A DNA stretch of 16,016 nucleotides from Thermoplasmata archaeon (GCA_021833045.1 JAKBGP010000026.1:1-16016); one strand, 5' to 3'; positions 1-8,360 are shown, counted from the first letter of the stretch. Notes: generated by a model not told the origin, from the letters alone. Numbers and translations are program-made.

Positions 1-76
1 GACAGTTATCAATAACCAGAAAGGCGGTGATCTCTTAACATACTTTGAAAGGTCTGCAAATGTTTTTTCCATTTAA
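1..76 (+). CDS. C-terminal end of an unidentified protein (partial, runs off the window)
   Basis: Reading from base 2, the plus strand stays open for 24 codons and stops with TAA at 74-76. The residues (…GGDLLTYFERSANVFSI) have a normal protein composition, and the frame converges on the minus-strand NAD kinase 37 bases later. The other two plus frames close early. Only the tail is visible, so the family cannot be named. It could also be a chance open frame, since the stretch is short. Confidence 0.4.
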   Translation, partial: TVINNQKGGDLLTYFERSANVFSI

Positions 77-113
77 CCAACAGCCATTAAAATTAGACAT
101 TTAAACTGTATTA

Positions 114-1169
114 TTAAAGCACCGGAATCATTCTAAACCTTTCATAACCTACTATTACTTTCACATATTTTCCAAAAAAATCCGGACTTATTCCATCCAC
201 ATCAAATCTTAATCCCTTTGTTGTTGATAATTTCGTCTCGGAGGATATAATAATAATATTTTTTTTTCCGGCCCTCCTGATTGCCCTCGCGTCGATCTGT
301 CTGTTTCCTCTACCCAGAAAGAACCCACTCCCTGCATAGTGAGATACAATTATTTTCAGTTCTGCATCATCCTTTACAAATTTGTCTAAATCTTCAGGAA
401 AATAATTACTTTTTATTAGTTTTTTGTCCTTAATGAGATCTACTGAAAACATTGATGTACTCATACCCATATTCTCCATAATCCTCTTGCATGTTGTTCC
501 AGTCCCCATCAAGTAATAGGAAGAATCCATGGTATCCTTAACATATTCTGTAATACTATCTTCTGTCCATTCATATGAAACTATTTTTGGATCGTGATAA
601 TGAGTTTCAGATGATATTGACCTGACTGTTCCAATTCTTTTAATCAGGAGTTTTCCCTCCATCATTTTATCTTCATCTGCATCTTCTATGAGAGAATCTA
701 CTACGACTGCTTTACCTGAATCAAATTGATCCAGAAGTTCTGCTGCCTCCTCTGGGTCCTTGGCAAATACAGAGCTGTACATCTTCATTCCTGCGGGAAT
801 TCCAAGAATAGGAATTTGAGGATTTACAGATAGAATATCTCCAGCAGTTCCATCTCCTCCTGCGAACAGAATTATATCACATCTCTTTTCTGCTTCACGA
901 ACAAAATTAATGGTGTCCTGGCGATCTGTAACTTCCCCGTGTTTATATATGACTTCCACGTTATCAAACCCAGAAGTCAATAGCGCATCCTCTCCCATAT
1001 TTCCTGATGCAGTCAGGAAAACATAATACCTGTTCAGATTATCCAGAAATCTCATGGCTCTGGATATGGAATAGCTCTGATCTGAATTCGTGCTTAACCT
1101 ATCTGATCCATTTGTCCTGTAAAAAAGACCTTCACCCGCTCTCGGATTTATCATGAAACCTATCTTCAT
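114..1169 (-). CDS. ATP-NAD kinase family protein (COG3199 type)
   Basis: Predicted cytosolic kinase that phosphorylates NAD to NADP. The 351 residues begin with a nucleotide-fold strand (MKIGFMINPRAG) and carry the kinase hallmark GGDGT at 104-108. The COG3199 signature GIPAGMKMYSSVFA follows at 123-136, and a second glycine/threonine loop GTGTT lies at 222-226. Length and motif order fit the archaeal COG3199 branch rather than the short classical NAD kinases. The ATG at 1169 follows the upstream gene's stop by four bases. A GGAG Shine-Dalgarno sequence inside that gene's last codons sits about nine bases before it, so the two are probably translated from one message. It is the last gene of the alaS-led cluster. 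Identification rests on motifs; the exact phosphate donor cannot be read from sequence. Confidence 0.88.
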   Translation of the reverse strand: MKIGFMINPRAGEGLFYRTNGSDRLSTNSDQSYSISRAMRFLDNLNRYYVFLTASGNMGEDALLTSGFDNVEVIYKHGEVTDRQDTINFVREAEKRCDIILFAGGDGTAGDILSVNPQIPILGIPAGMKMYSSVFAKDPEEAAELLDQFDSGKAVVVDSLIEDADEDKMMEGKLLIKRIGTVRSISSETHYHDPKIVSYEWTEDSITEYVKDTMDSSYYLMGTGTTCKRIMENMGMSTSMFSVDLIKDKKLIKSNYFPEDLDKFVKDDAELKIIVSHYAGSGFFLGRGNRQIDARAIRRAGKKNIIIISSETKLSTTKGLRFDVDGISPDFFGKYVKVIVGYERFRMIPVL

Positions 1170-1173
1170 ATGT

Positions 1174-2901
1174 TCACTTCTCCATCATCATCATTTTTCC
1201 GTAATAAGTGCTATTATAAACAGCAAAATAAATGTTCGATTCAGGCAGATACTTTGAATAAATTCTGATACTTAAAAAGCTTGGACCATTCTGAGTTGGC
1301 TTTTGGATCTGGTAGGTACCAAAACTATAGGATCCATTCTGTTCCAGTGGCACAGAATTTGTGAACCTTGTGGTGTTGCTAACAAGTACATCGTAATGCC
1401 AGCTTTGAGGCGCACCAATTAGGATATTCTCAGAAACATTCGCATTTACAGTGTTATATACTGTCACATTTTCTATAAATGCCGTCCTGTTAGATATGGA
1501 AGCTGAAGGATACTGCATCTCTATATTTTCTGCTGGATCAATTTTAAAAAATATAAGAGAGATAGATCTATCGGAACTGCCCACATAGATCCTCAGATCA
1601 GCGCGGTTTAAACCGGCCGGAGCGGATGTTGTATTTATTCCAATATGGAAAGTATTCATCTCCCCCGGTTTTATAAGAGTGTTATTTGTTGAGATTGATA
1701 TTCCCATTGCAGGTGACACGGAAAACCCCGGATTAATGCTATTCTGACCATAATTTGATATGATGATATCATAATAGCTCATGGAGTGAGAGCCGTTCAA
1801 AGAAACATCCCACTGTTCGTTGTAGAATACGCCCATTTCTGGACTGGATAGGTGAAGTGGATAGGGAGTGAGGCCTATAATGGCAAGAGCCATTGCTATC
1901 CCTATGGCCACAAATGCCTTCTTACTCGCCCTCAGATAATTTGTATCTACTGGCTCAATTGTTCCCATACCAAGAAATGCAAGGAACATTGGGAGAATCA
2001 ACCATGCAAGATACGTAAAAGAAATAAATATCATTATTGTAATGAAAATATATGAAACGTTCTTTCTGAAAGACCTGTTAAATCCAGATAGTATCATACC
2101 ACCATCCATTAGTCCAATTGGGAATGAATTGAATGATGTGAAAATTAACCCTGACCAGCCTGCAAGGCTGATAGGGTCCAGAAATCCAGAATTTGGTATG
2201 AGATGACCTGTAATCATCTGGATGAGAAGTGGTATGTTTATAATGCTTGTTGTTCCATTTGTAACATAGCTGGCACCTGTGTATAATGATAAACCGAGAT
2301 ATCCCACGGTTAGAAAAATAGTTGAAATTATGAAACCCGTAACGAGGGAAAAGAACCCTGCCAGGATTTCATCATCGGAATTCATATAGGGTTCATCAGG
2401 TGCATTTATTATTCCCATTGTTCCCATCAGAAATGGGTTTGGGACAAAAAGAGGTATAGAGTATTTCTGCTTCCTGCTCTTCATGATAAGATATTTCGGT
2501 AATTCCCTCATTATGAGAATTGATATCACTGGAAGAACGAAGTAAAGGATGCTCAGTGATAAGATCGAAATAGGTCTCATCCCGGAATAATAACTGTTTG
2601 AATATGAATAACCTGCATATATTATGGATAGAATCGTAAGGATTATAAGTAGAAATTTCAGGTATGTTCTATTTTTGTTATTTACCTTCTTGAAAGAAAT
2701 GATCTCCCCTTTTCCATTTGTATATGAATAAAACCCTCTTTCTTTCATGGCATTGTAAAGTTGCTCGAATTTTTTGCTGCTGTACTCACTTTCAGGTATT
2801 TTGAAAGTAAGGATGTTGTTATCCCTTTCAACCTTGAGTATCGTGAAAAAAGATGAGAATATTCTTATTTCTTCCTCATCCTGATTTCTGCTGCCAGCCA
2901 T
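1174..2901 (-). CDS. Site-2-protease (M50)-like membrane protein with lost HExxH, probable pseudoprotease
   Basis: The 575-residue protein has a cytosolic N-terminal region (1-80), a multi-helix membrane core (about 82-350) and a C-terminal domain (about 360-565). That domain is Asn/Ser/Thr-rich and beta-like, probably outside the cell. The core follows the M50/site-2 protease plan. A helix (111-131) runs into the place of HExxH, followed by a segment like the family's PyFiP region (SIPLFVPNPFLMGTMG, 148-163). A later helix carries NSFPIGLMDGG (258-268), which matches the NxxPxxxLDGG motif including the metal-binding Asp. The zinc-binding motif itself reads RELPK (132-136), so both His ligands are gone while Glu133 remains. 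This predicts no zinc peptidase activity and perhaps a chaperone or binding role. It lies 22 bases after alaS and 4 before the NAD kinase gene. No clear Shine-Dalgarno precedes the ATG. The fold assignment is by eye. Confidence 0.7.
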   Translation of the reverse strand: MAGSRNQDEEEIRIFSSFFTILKVERDNNILTFKIPESEYSSKKFEQLYNAMKERGFYSYTNGKGEIISFKKVNNKNRTYLKFLLIILTILSIIYAGYSYSNSYYSGMRPISILSLSILYFVLPVISILIMRELPKYLIMKSRKQKYSIPLFVPNPFLMGTMGIINAPDEPYMNSDDEILAGFFSLVTGFIISTIFLTVGYLGLSLYTGASYVTNGTTSIINIPLLIQMITGHLIPNSGFLDPISLAGWSGLIFTSFNSFPIGLMDGGMILSGFNRSFRKNVSYIFITIMIFISFTYLAWLILPMFLAFLGMGTIEPVDTNYLRASKKAFVAIGIAMALAIIGLTPYPLHLSSPEMGVFYNEQWDVSLNGSHSMSYYDIIISNYGQNSINPGFSVSPAMGISISTNNTLIKPGEMNTFHIGINTTSAPAGLNRADLRIYVGSSDRSISLIFFKIDPAENIEMQYPSASISNRTAFIENVTVYNTVNANVSENILIGAPQSWHYDVLVSNTTRFTNSVPLEQNGSYSFGTYQIQKPTQNGPSFLSIRIYSKYLPESNIYFAVYNSTYYGKMMMMEK

Positions 2902-2923
2902 ATATATACTCGTTATGCTAAAT

Positions 2924-5566
2924 TTAGTTTATTAAATTTTCACTTTTCAACTGATTTAAACCAATAGGGATAACCTGACCCTTACCGTCCCACTCAATTT
3001 TTGATATACATTTTACTATCTTTTGAAGTTCGTCTTTATTCCTTCCAACAACAGTCTTTTTTTCTTTTGTGGAGAGAATAAAAGAATCTGGTTTGCTCAG
3101 GGCAATGGGCACTGCAAGTTTTAACAATTCATCTTTTTCCAAATCTACTATCCATGCATTAGTTCCACATAAGACCAACTTTCTTGCAGAATCAAAGAGA
3201 TGTGTTAGTATTTCTTTGTTTGCCACTGTAATTTCTTCTCTTAAGCGAATAAGTTCTTCTATACTCTTTTCCACTTTTTGAACAGTGTCCTCCGTTGATC
3301 TTACTATATTTTTTATCCTGGTCAGATCCGATTCTATACTTTCAACATAGTTTAGTGCTGCATTTCCTGCGGCAAATGTGAATCTAAATATGCCCTCCTG
3401 AATGCTTTCGACCTTTAGAATCTTTAAAAATCCAATTTCTCCCGTGCCAGATAGATGAGTTCCTCCACACCCCTCAACATCAACACCCTCGATCTCCACG
3501 ACTCTAAGCTTCCCGGATAGTGGAACGCCACCTTCAAAAAGTCTGAACCCATAAGTTTCTATTGCTTTGTTCCAGTCCATGAATCTTGAAGTTACCTTCC
3601 TGTTCTCGGTAATTCTTGCAAGACATTCATGTTCTATGAGCCTGATGGTTTCGTCTGTGATCTTTCCGTTATATGTAATGTCAATCCTTGAGGATTCCAC
3701 ACCCTTCTGGGCCCCTGCCTGCCAGACCTGTTCTCCCAGTAGCTTTCTCAGTGTTCCAAGCAATAGATGAGTTGATGTGTGATGAACCATTAGCTGTTTT
3801 CGTCGTGTTCCATCAACATATCCTTTTACTCTTGTGCCCTTTTCTATATGACCAACTATTTTGTGAACAACTGCATTCCCATCCTTATAAACATCTATTA
3901 CACTGTATTTCTTTGAACCAACCTGGAAATATCCTGTGTCAAATGGCTGGCCACCTCCTGTTGGATAGAAAGCGGTTTGGTTGGTTACTATTAAATCATC
4001 TGAAGAATCAAGTATAATACAGGTGAATTCAAGCATGTTTGGGTCGTCATAATAAAGTGGCCTTGTTTCGAGGCCTCTGAATATGGAAACTTCTTCCTTA
4101 GCCTTGATTATTTTTTCCTTTCCTGTGTGCCTTTCAACTATCCTTGCGTGGAAGTCGGGTGGAATTATTAATTCCTTTCCCTGTTCCTTCATAATCTGTG
4201 ATACAAAATCAGGAACCAGCCCGTGGGAATCATAGAGCATTTCCAGATCACTGAAGTCCATTGCCCCCTTTTTCTTAAGAATCCTCTTAACGATCTCAAT
4301 ACCCTTTTCAAGAGATTTTTCATATTTATCTCTTTCTTCATCAATTATTTCCTGAAGGAATTGTTCCGGAAAATCATCTACTATACCTTTCATGTTTGAT
4401 GCCTGAAGTTTTATTATTTCCATCAGTGAGCCTTTGAAATGAAGATGATCTATTGCCCTGAAAGATCTTCTGAGAAGTAATCTGAAAAGATAACCAACCT
4501 TTACATTACTTGGAATAACGTAGTCCCTTGAAAGAAGTAATATAGACCGTGCGTGGTCTCCAAGTACATATGCCTGTCTTATTTTCTCTACATGATCCCA
4601 GCTGAACGACAGATCGTCTCTTACTACCTTCCTAACTTCTTTCTCTATCTCAGAGGGCAATCTGTCTGGATCAGAGGAATAGATCTGAGTTATTGCTCCC
4701 ATTTCTGAGATGTTTTCCATCTCAACCCCTGACCTGGTGAGTATATGAGAGATAACGCTTCCATATGTTGAGTCGTATACTGTTGGTGAACCCTGAGTAA
4801 CCCAGCTTATCCTTTCCAGCCCGTACCCAGTATCAACTATATTCATTTCCATCTTTGAATAGGTTGAACCTTCTATTTCTATGGGACCTTCTGGATCTTC
4901 TCTTAAATCCATGAAAACCAGAGTTCCAACCTCTAGACCCCTAACGAAAACTTCCAGGGCATCCCCTGCATTTCCACCACCTGACCATGGCTTCTCCTTG
5001 TATGATATTTCTCCCCGTTTTATTCCAACTACCTCAGAGAGAAAACCATCACATCTGGAAACGGTTCCCTCCTTCCAGTAATGGCTTTCCCTGCTGTTAT
5101 TGAAACTATCATGACATAGCATCTCAAAACATGTTAAGTGCCTACCGGAAACTCCTACCAGGTCCAGATCATTCATTCTGATAGATGGCTGTGACATGAC
5201 CAGCGGATTTCCTGGTGGCGGGACTAATCCAGAAGTTACATGAGGCTGAAAGTCATAGATTGAGGCATTAACCAGTAGAACATCATCTCTCCATCTTGGA
5301 ACCACCGGGTACGGCTTTATGTATCTATGATCCTTTGAGAAATAATTTATGAATTCTGTCCTTACCTGATCAGGTGATAGAGGCCCTTTACCAGCAGGAT
5401 TTCCAATGAAACCATAGGAGTCGCATGGAGGATCGCCGCATGTCACCCTGTCAGAACTCTGAGTCCAGAAAAAGTTTTTACATGATATGCATTGTTTTCT
5501 GTGAAAATCATTTTCCTTAAAAAATGCCAGTTGAAATGGACCTTCGCTTTCTATTTCATTATCCAT
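2924..5566 (-). CDS. alaS: Alanyl-tRNA synthetase, archaeal type
   Basis: Charges tRNA-Ala with alanine in the cytosol and clears mischarged Ser/Gly. The 880 residues are full length for the archaeal form. An N-terminal cysteine cluster (C26, C29, C43, C48) typical of archaeal AlaRS precedes the class II catalytic domain, with motifs RWRDDVLLVNASIYDFQPHV (91-110) and SGRHLTCFEMLCHDSFN (140-156). The editing domain shows PTGGGQPFDTG (535-545) and the metal motifs HTSTH (596-600) and CGGTH (700-704). The rest is the linker and C-Ala region. The ATG is preceded by an AGGGGG Shine-Dalgarno-like stretch. It is the first gene of a minus-strand cluster and lies 175 bases from flpA, with its own likely promoter. 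No active-site residue looks missing. Confidence 0.98.
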   Translation of the reverse strand: MDNEIESEGPFQLAFFKENDFHRKQCISCKNFFWTQSSDRVTCGDPPCDSYGFIGNPAGKGPLSPDQVRTEFINYFSKDHRYIKPYPVVPRWRDDVLLVNASIYDFQPHVTSGLVPPPGNPLVMSQPSIRMNDLDLVGVSGRHLTCFEMLCHDSFNNSRESHYWKEGTVSRCDGFLSEVVGIKRGEISYKEKPWSGGGNAGDALEVFVRGLEVGTLVFMDLREDPEGPIEIEGSTYSKMEMNIVDTGYGLERISWVTQGSPTVYDSTYGSVISHILTRSGVEMENISEMGAITQIYSSDPDRLPSEIEKEVRKVVRDDLSFSWDHVEKIRQAYVLGDHARSILLLSRDYVIPSNVKVGYLFRLLLRRSFRAIDHLHFKGSLMEIIKLQASNMKGIVDDFPEQFLQEIIDEERDKYEKSLEKGIEIVKRILKKKGAMDFSDLEMLYDSHGLVPDFVSQIMKEQGKELIIPPDFHARIVERHTGKEKIIKAKEEVSIFRGLETRPLYYDDPNMLEFTCIILDSSDDLIVTNQTAFYPTGGGQPFDTGYFQVGSKKYSVIDVYKDGNAVVHKIVGHIEKGTRVKGYVDGTRRKQLMVHHTSTHLLLGTLRKLLGEQVWQAGAQKGVESSRIDITYNGKITDETIRLIEHECLARITENRKVTSRFMDWNKAIETYGFRLFEGGVPLSGKLRVVEIEGVDVEGCGGTHLSGTGEIGFLKILKVESIQEGIFRFTFAAGNAALNYVESIESDLTRIKNIVRSTEDTVQKVEKSIEELIRLREEITVANKEILTHLFDSARKLVLCGTNAWIVDLEKDELLKLAVPIALSKPDSFILSTKEKKTVVGRNKDELQKIVKCISKIEWDGKGQVIPIGLNQLKSENLIN

Positions 5567-5616
5567 ATTCCCCCTATTCTATCCTTATCTTAAATTATTC
5601 TCATCTTTTTTATCAG

Positions 5617-5626
5617 GCTTTTAAAG
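5617..5626 (-). promoter_or_regulatory. Likely TATA box for alaS
   Basis: On the minus strand the sequence reads CTTTAAAAGC about 50-60 bases before the alaS ATG. With the usual archaeal TATA-to-start spacing of about 25 bases this gives a leader of some 25-30 bases, enough to include the AGGGGG ribosome-binding stretch. The region is A+T-rich, so other boxes are possible. Confidence 0.35.
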
Positions 5627-5692
5627 AATTTTACATATTTAGGTATCTCAGACTATTTGGCAATATGCATTTTTTAACTTCACAATAATATG

Positions 5693-5707
5693 TTAAAAAA
5701 TTTTTAA
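5693..5707 (-). terminator. Possible T-tract terminator after flpA
   Basis: About 35-50 bases past the flpA stop the minus strand reads TTAAAAATTTTTTAA, a near-perfect palindrome with a run of six T. Archaeal RNA polymerase terminates at such T-tracts. No GC-rich stem precedes it, so the call rests on position and composition alone. Confidence 0.35.
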
Positions 5708-5741
5708 AACCTAATATTGGTGAAAATAACTACTTTTCAAT

Positions 5742-6410
5742 TTAATTAGTATTTTCCAGAAACAAAAGAAAGTGACCTTTATGGTAATTAGAAATATCTG
5801 TTATGGAGATTATATGAATTCCTGCTCTTTTTTTCAAAAGCCCTGTAACCTCATTAAGAATCTCTGAAGGCTTCCTTGAGGAATCTATAGATGTTGCCTT
5901 TAAAATAAAAATTGCGTGCTGCCAGTGGTTAAAGCAATCAAGATTATTGAAGAGAATTGAGATCTGATCACGCTGAGATATGTCCTGGTATATTATCTCC
6001 GGATCCCGTTCCATAAAGAAAGAATATCTATCAGGATTCCTGGCATTTGAAAGTACAGGATAAATATTATTTCTTTTCTCTGCAAGTCTTAAAAGTCCAG
6101 AAAATGGCTCAGGAGAAAATTCTACTGCGAATATGTGTCCATCTGGTGAAAGATCTGATATATGACTAACTGTAGTTCCGAAAGAGGCACCCAGATAGAG
6201 AATTTCAGAATCTTCCAGTATTGGCATGCCTGAGAACCCATTGTATATTGCAGCGGAAAGCTTGCTTCTTTTTGGGTCCCAGAGTCTGTAGTTTTCCCCA
6301 TTCATCTTCAATTGTCTTTCTCCATATACACTGTCCCTGTAATTAGAAGCTGTGTAAATCTTTCCTTTTATTATCCTTATGTTCTGATTCAGGAACTTTT
6401 TTGGAAACAT
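5742..6410 (-). CDS. flpA: Fibrillarin-like rRNA/tRNA 2'-O-methyltransferase
   Basis: SAM-dependent methylase of archaeal C/D box ribonucleoproteins, which methylates ribose 2'-OH at sites chosen by guide RNAs with L7Ae and Nop5. The 222 residues match fibrillarin along their length. Seen are YGE (29-31), LWDPKRSKLSAAI (43-55), the SAM loop LYLGASFGTTVSH (71-83), AVEFS (95-99), YQDISQ (141-146) and LKATSID (170-176). The expected catalytic set is present as K50, D143 and K171, with H213 in KGHF. One oddity is SNARNP at 121-126, where most archaeal fibrillarins have Asp-Ala: the Asp near the SAM adenine is Asn122 here. The ATG overlaps the upstream gene's TAA by one base (TAATG), so translation is probably coupled. 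The usual operon partner nop5 is not next to it. Confidence 0.95.
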   Translation of the reverse strand: MFPKKFLNQNIRIIKGKIYTASNYRDSVYGERQLKMNGENYRLWDPKRSKLSAAIYNGFSGMPILEDSEILYLGASFGTTVSHISDLSPDGHIFAVEFSPEPFSGLLRLAEKRNNIYPVLSNARNPDRYSFFMERDPEIIYQDISQRDQISILFNNLDCFNHWQHAIFILKATSIDSSRKPSEILNEVTGLLKKRAGIHIISITDISNYHKGHFLLFLENTN

Positions 6411-6688
6411 TATGAAAGTTCACCACATATTTCCTTAAAATCTTCATCGTCAGATGTGACAAAAAATATTGAGTTTTCTCCAACTTCTATACGTTGCTTT
6501 ATTTTGACCTCAATCAGTTTCTTTTCTCTCAATTTGATAAACATGATATCCATATCCATAAGTTCATCCCATATACCAGGTTGTGGCTTTATTAGAACAG
6601 CAAGGTAAGGTGGCACTTCGCTAACAGTATATGCCTTTGCCTCGATTGAACTATCTGACTTCTTTGAGCTAGATACCTGTAAGAACAT
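6410..6688 (-). CDS. Conserved-looking small protein of unknown function upstream of flpA
   Basis: A 92-residue protein whose TAA shares one base with the flpA ATG. I do not recognise the family. It is soluble, with no signal peptide, membrane segment or cysteine pair. The N-terminus is Ser/Lys-rich (2-15). A predicted alpha/beta body follows, with a hydrophobic strand (YLAVLIKP, 28-35), a helix (WDELMDMDIMFIKLRE, 40-55) and a second strand pair ending in an acidic tail (TSDDEDFKEICGEL, 78-91). The single Cys is at 88. There is no Shine-Dalgarno before the ATG at 6688, but a TTTTTAAT stretch lies about 25 bases upstream, as expected for a leaderless message. Tight coupling to flpA hints at a role in RNA modification or ribosome assembly; this is inference only. 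Confidence 0.7.
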   Translation of the reverse strand: MFLQVSSSKKSDSSIEAKAYTVSEVPPYLAVLIKPQPGIWDELMDMDIMFIKLREKKLIEVKIKQRIEVGENSIFFVTSDDEDFKEICGELS

Positions 6689-6776
6689 AGAGGTACATGT
6701 ATTGGTCGATTAAAAATTCTCTCACTGTGTATAAGTTGATATCCAATGGAATGAAACTGGATTTAAACAATAAATG

Positions 6777-6784
6777 TATATAAG
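6777..6784 (+). promoter_or_regulatory. TATA box for the zinc ribbon / EF-1 beta operon
   Basis: TATATAAG lies 35 bases before the zinc-ribbon ATG in a short divergent intergenic region. An initiation site about 25 bases downstream would give a leader of roughly 10-15 bases, just long enough to hold the GAGG ribosome-binding sequence at 6808-6811. Confidence 0.5.
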
Positions 6785-6818
6785 AAATTGAAATTATGAC
6801 CGATTAAGAGGATGTTCA

Positions 6819-6986
6819 ATGGGAAACAAAGAAGATTGCAGTTCATGCGGTAAAGGTCTGATAGGTGAGGGCTATTCCATATTCGACTGCCCTAACTGTG
6901 GGGAAAACATTATAGGAAGATGCAGAAATTGCAGAGAGCACAATACACCTTATACATGCGAGAAATGTAACTTTACGGGACCGTGA
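6819..6986 (+). CDS. Small zinc-ribbon protein (COG2888 / HVO_2753 type)
   Basis: A 55-residue protein with four CxxC knuckles and almost nothing else: C7-C10, C24-C27, C35-C38 and C47-C50. That fits two zinc-binding sites. This spacing and the position just before EF-1 beta match the archaeal COG2888 family, described as zinc-ribbon RNA-binding proteins linked to translation. The ATG at 6819 has GAGG seven bases upstream. An ATG at 6812 in another frame closes after 13 codons and is not used. The stop TGA overlaps the GAGGT that serves as ribosome-binding site for the next gene, so expression of the two is linked. Identification is by motif pattern and neighbourhood; its molecular role is not known from this sequence. 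Confidence 0.88.
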   Translation: MGNKEDCSSCGKGLIGEGYSIFDCPNCGENIIGRCRNCREHNTPYTCEKCNFTGP

Positions 6987-6996
6987 GGTAGTTAAT

Positions 6997-7263
6997 ATGG
7001 CGGATGTTGCAATTACATTTTCAGTTTTGCCCGAAGAGTCTGACTCTGATTTAAACCAGATGTCTGAAAAAATTAAAGGTTCCCTGAAAGATCAGTGCAG
7101 AATATCTAACCTTGAGATCAAGGAAATTGCCTTTGGATTGAAAAAAATAAGCCTTGAAGTTGTCGTGAGAGATGATGAAGGACAGCAGGATAAAATCGAG
7201 GAGATTCTAAGAGGCATAAGTGGAGTTGGTCAGGTAGACGCAGAAGACATGAGTCTAGTTTAA
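6997..7263 (+). CDS. ef1b: Translation elongation factor 1 beta (aEF-1B)
   Basis: Nucleotide exchange factor that reloads aEF-1A with GTP during elongation. The 88 residues are exactly the size of archaeal aEF-1 beta, which equals the C-terminal catalytic domain of the eukaryotic factor. It has the typical opening (MADVAITFSVLPEESDSDL), the core strand IKEIAFGLKKISLEVVV (41-57) and the ending VGQVDAEDMSLV. The Shine-Dalgarno GAGG at 6985-6988 is embedded in the zinc-ribbon stop codon. The glycosyltransferase ATG follows eight bases after its stop. High, growth-linked expression would be expected. Confidence 0.95.
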   Translation: MADVAITFSVLPEESDSDLNQMSEKIKGSLKDQCRISNLEIKEIAFGLKKISLEVVVRDDEGQQDKIEEILRGISGVGQVDAEDMSLV

Positions 7264-7271
7264 ACCAGGAA

Positions 7272-8360
7272 ATGACCCAGCTAATACTAGATTATTTGAT
7301 TGAAGGTATATATTATTTTATCCTTGCCCTTATTGTTTTAATTTTTTTGTCTCAACTCTATCTTTCACTTCCTAGAAAGTTTAGGAAAAAATACATTGGT
7401 ACACCGGATTTTAAAACTCTCGTGATACTCCCATGCAAGGGAGTTGACTACACATTAGATGAAAATCTGAAATCCCTAAAGGATCAAAGTTATGGAAACT
7501 ACAAAATCATGGCGGTTATAGACTCAGAAGATGATCCGGCAACTGATCATATCAGGAGTAATGGAATTGAATATGTTATTAACGAGTGCCAATCAGGTGG
7601 GAGTGGAAAAGTAAGGGCAATAGCAACAGCCCTAAGAAAGTTTGACGATTATGATGCATATGTAATTGTTGATTCTGATGTGCTTGCAGACAGAAACTGG
7701 CTTTTAAATTTACTTCGTCCACTAATAGATGAATCTAACGGTATATCAACAACATTCCCATACTTTGAGCCAAAAAATGGTTTCTGGTCTAAATTTAAAA
7801 CCGCTTGGGGGTTTGTTGGAGTTGGTATGATGCAGTCAGATATTACAGTATTCGGCTGGGGAGGCTCTCTTGCATTCAGAAAAGGACTGTTTGATGAGAA
7901 GAGTCTAAATGATTTCGCCGAAGCTGTTTCTGACGACATGGCTATAACAGATCTTTGCAGGGCGAGGGAAAAGAAAGTAGCATATGTTCCCGAAAGCGTG
8001 GTTACCATAAACTCTCCAGACGATTGGCATGTATTCAGGGAATGGTCCATAAGACAGACTTCACTCCTTCTGAGTAAAAGCAGAAATGCATATTATATAG
8101 GAATCCTGCTCTACGGTTCCTCAGCCCTACTATTTATAGGAGCCATATTACTATCGGTGTTTGTTTCTGCTTACTTCCTTGTGCTTTTCATTCCTCTTAT
8201 AATGAACGAGATCAAGATGTTCAAAAGATTGCGAAGCAAACAGGCTATATACATACTGGTACAGATTCTCCTTCCATTCTTTTATGTTTGGAATCTTGTG
8301 GTTGGATCCAAAACCAAAGAGATTGCCTGGAGAGGAAACAGATATAGCCTATACAAATGA
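7272..8360 (+). CDS. Membrane family 2 glycosyltransferase (COG1215, ceramide-glucosyltransferase-like)
   Basis: Probable membrane-bound sugar transferase. Of 362 residues, one N-terminal helix (about 9-32) is followed by a cytosolic GT-A domain. This shows LVILPCKG (50-57), the metal/nucleotide motif VDSD (133-136), the acceptor-side acids SDDMAITD (220-227) and a REWSIRQ segment (246-252), which stands where the family has its Q/RxxRW box. Two or three C-terminal helices (about 274-312 and 328-345) end in AWRGNRYSLYK, which resembles the tail of the ceramide glucosyltransferase/HpnI branch. The ATG has AGGA only one base upstream, unusually close, but no better in-frame start is seen. Sugar and acceptor are unknown. 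The next gene makes hexosamine phosphates, so an amino-sugar-containing surface glycan or glycolipid is a reasonable guess. Confidence 0.85.
   Translation: MTQLILDYLIEGIYYFILALIVLIFLSQLYLSLPRKFRKKYIGTPDFKTLVILPCKGVDYTLDENLKSLKDQSYGNYKIMAVIDSEDDPATDHIRSNGIEYVINECQSGGSGKVRAIATALRKFDDYDAYVIVDSDVLADRNWLLNLLRPLIDESNGISTTFPYFEPKNGFWSKFKTAWGFVGVGMMQSDITVFGWGGSLAFRKGLFDEKSLNDFAEAVSDDMAITDLCRAREKKVAYVPESVVTINSPDDWHVFREWSIRQTSLLLSKSRNAYYIGILLYGSSALLFIGAILLSVFVSAYFLVLFIPLIMNEIKMFKRLRSKQAIYILVQILLPFFYVWNLVVGSKTKEIAWRGNRYSLYK

Noticed and set aside
7649..8050. Minus-strand open frame of 133 codons opposite the glycosyltransferase
   Set aside because: It is an antisense shadow of a gene with clear GT2 motifs, with no motif of its own.
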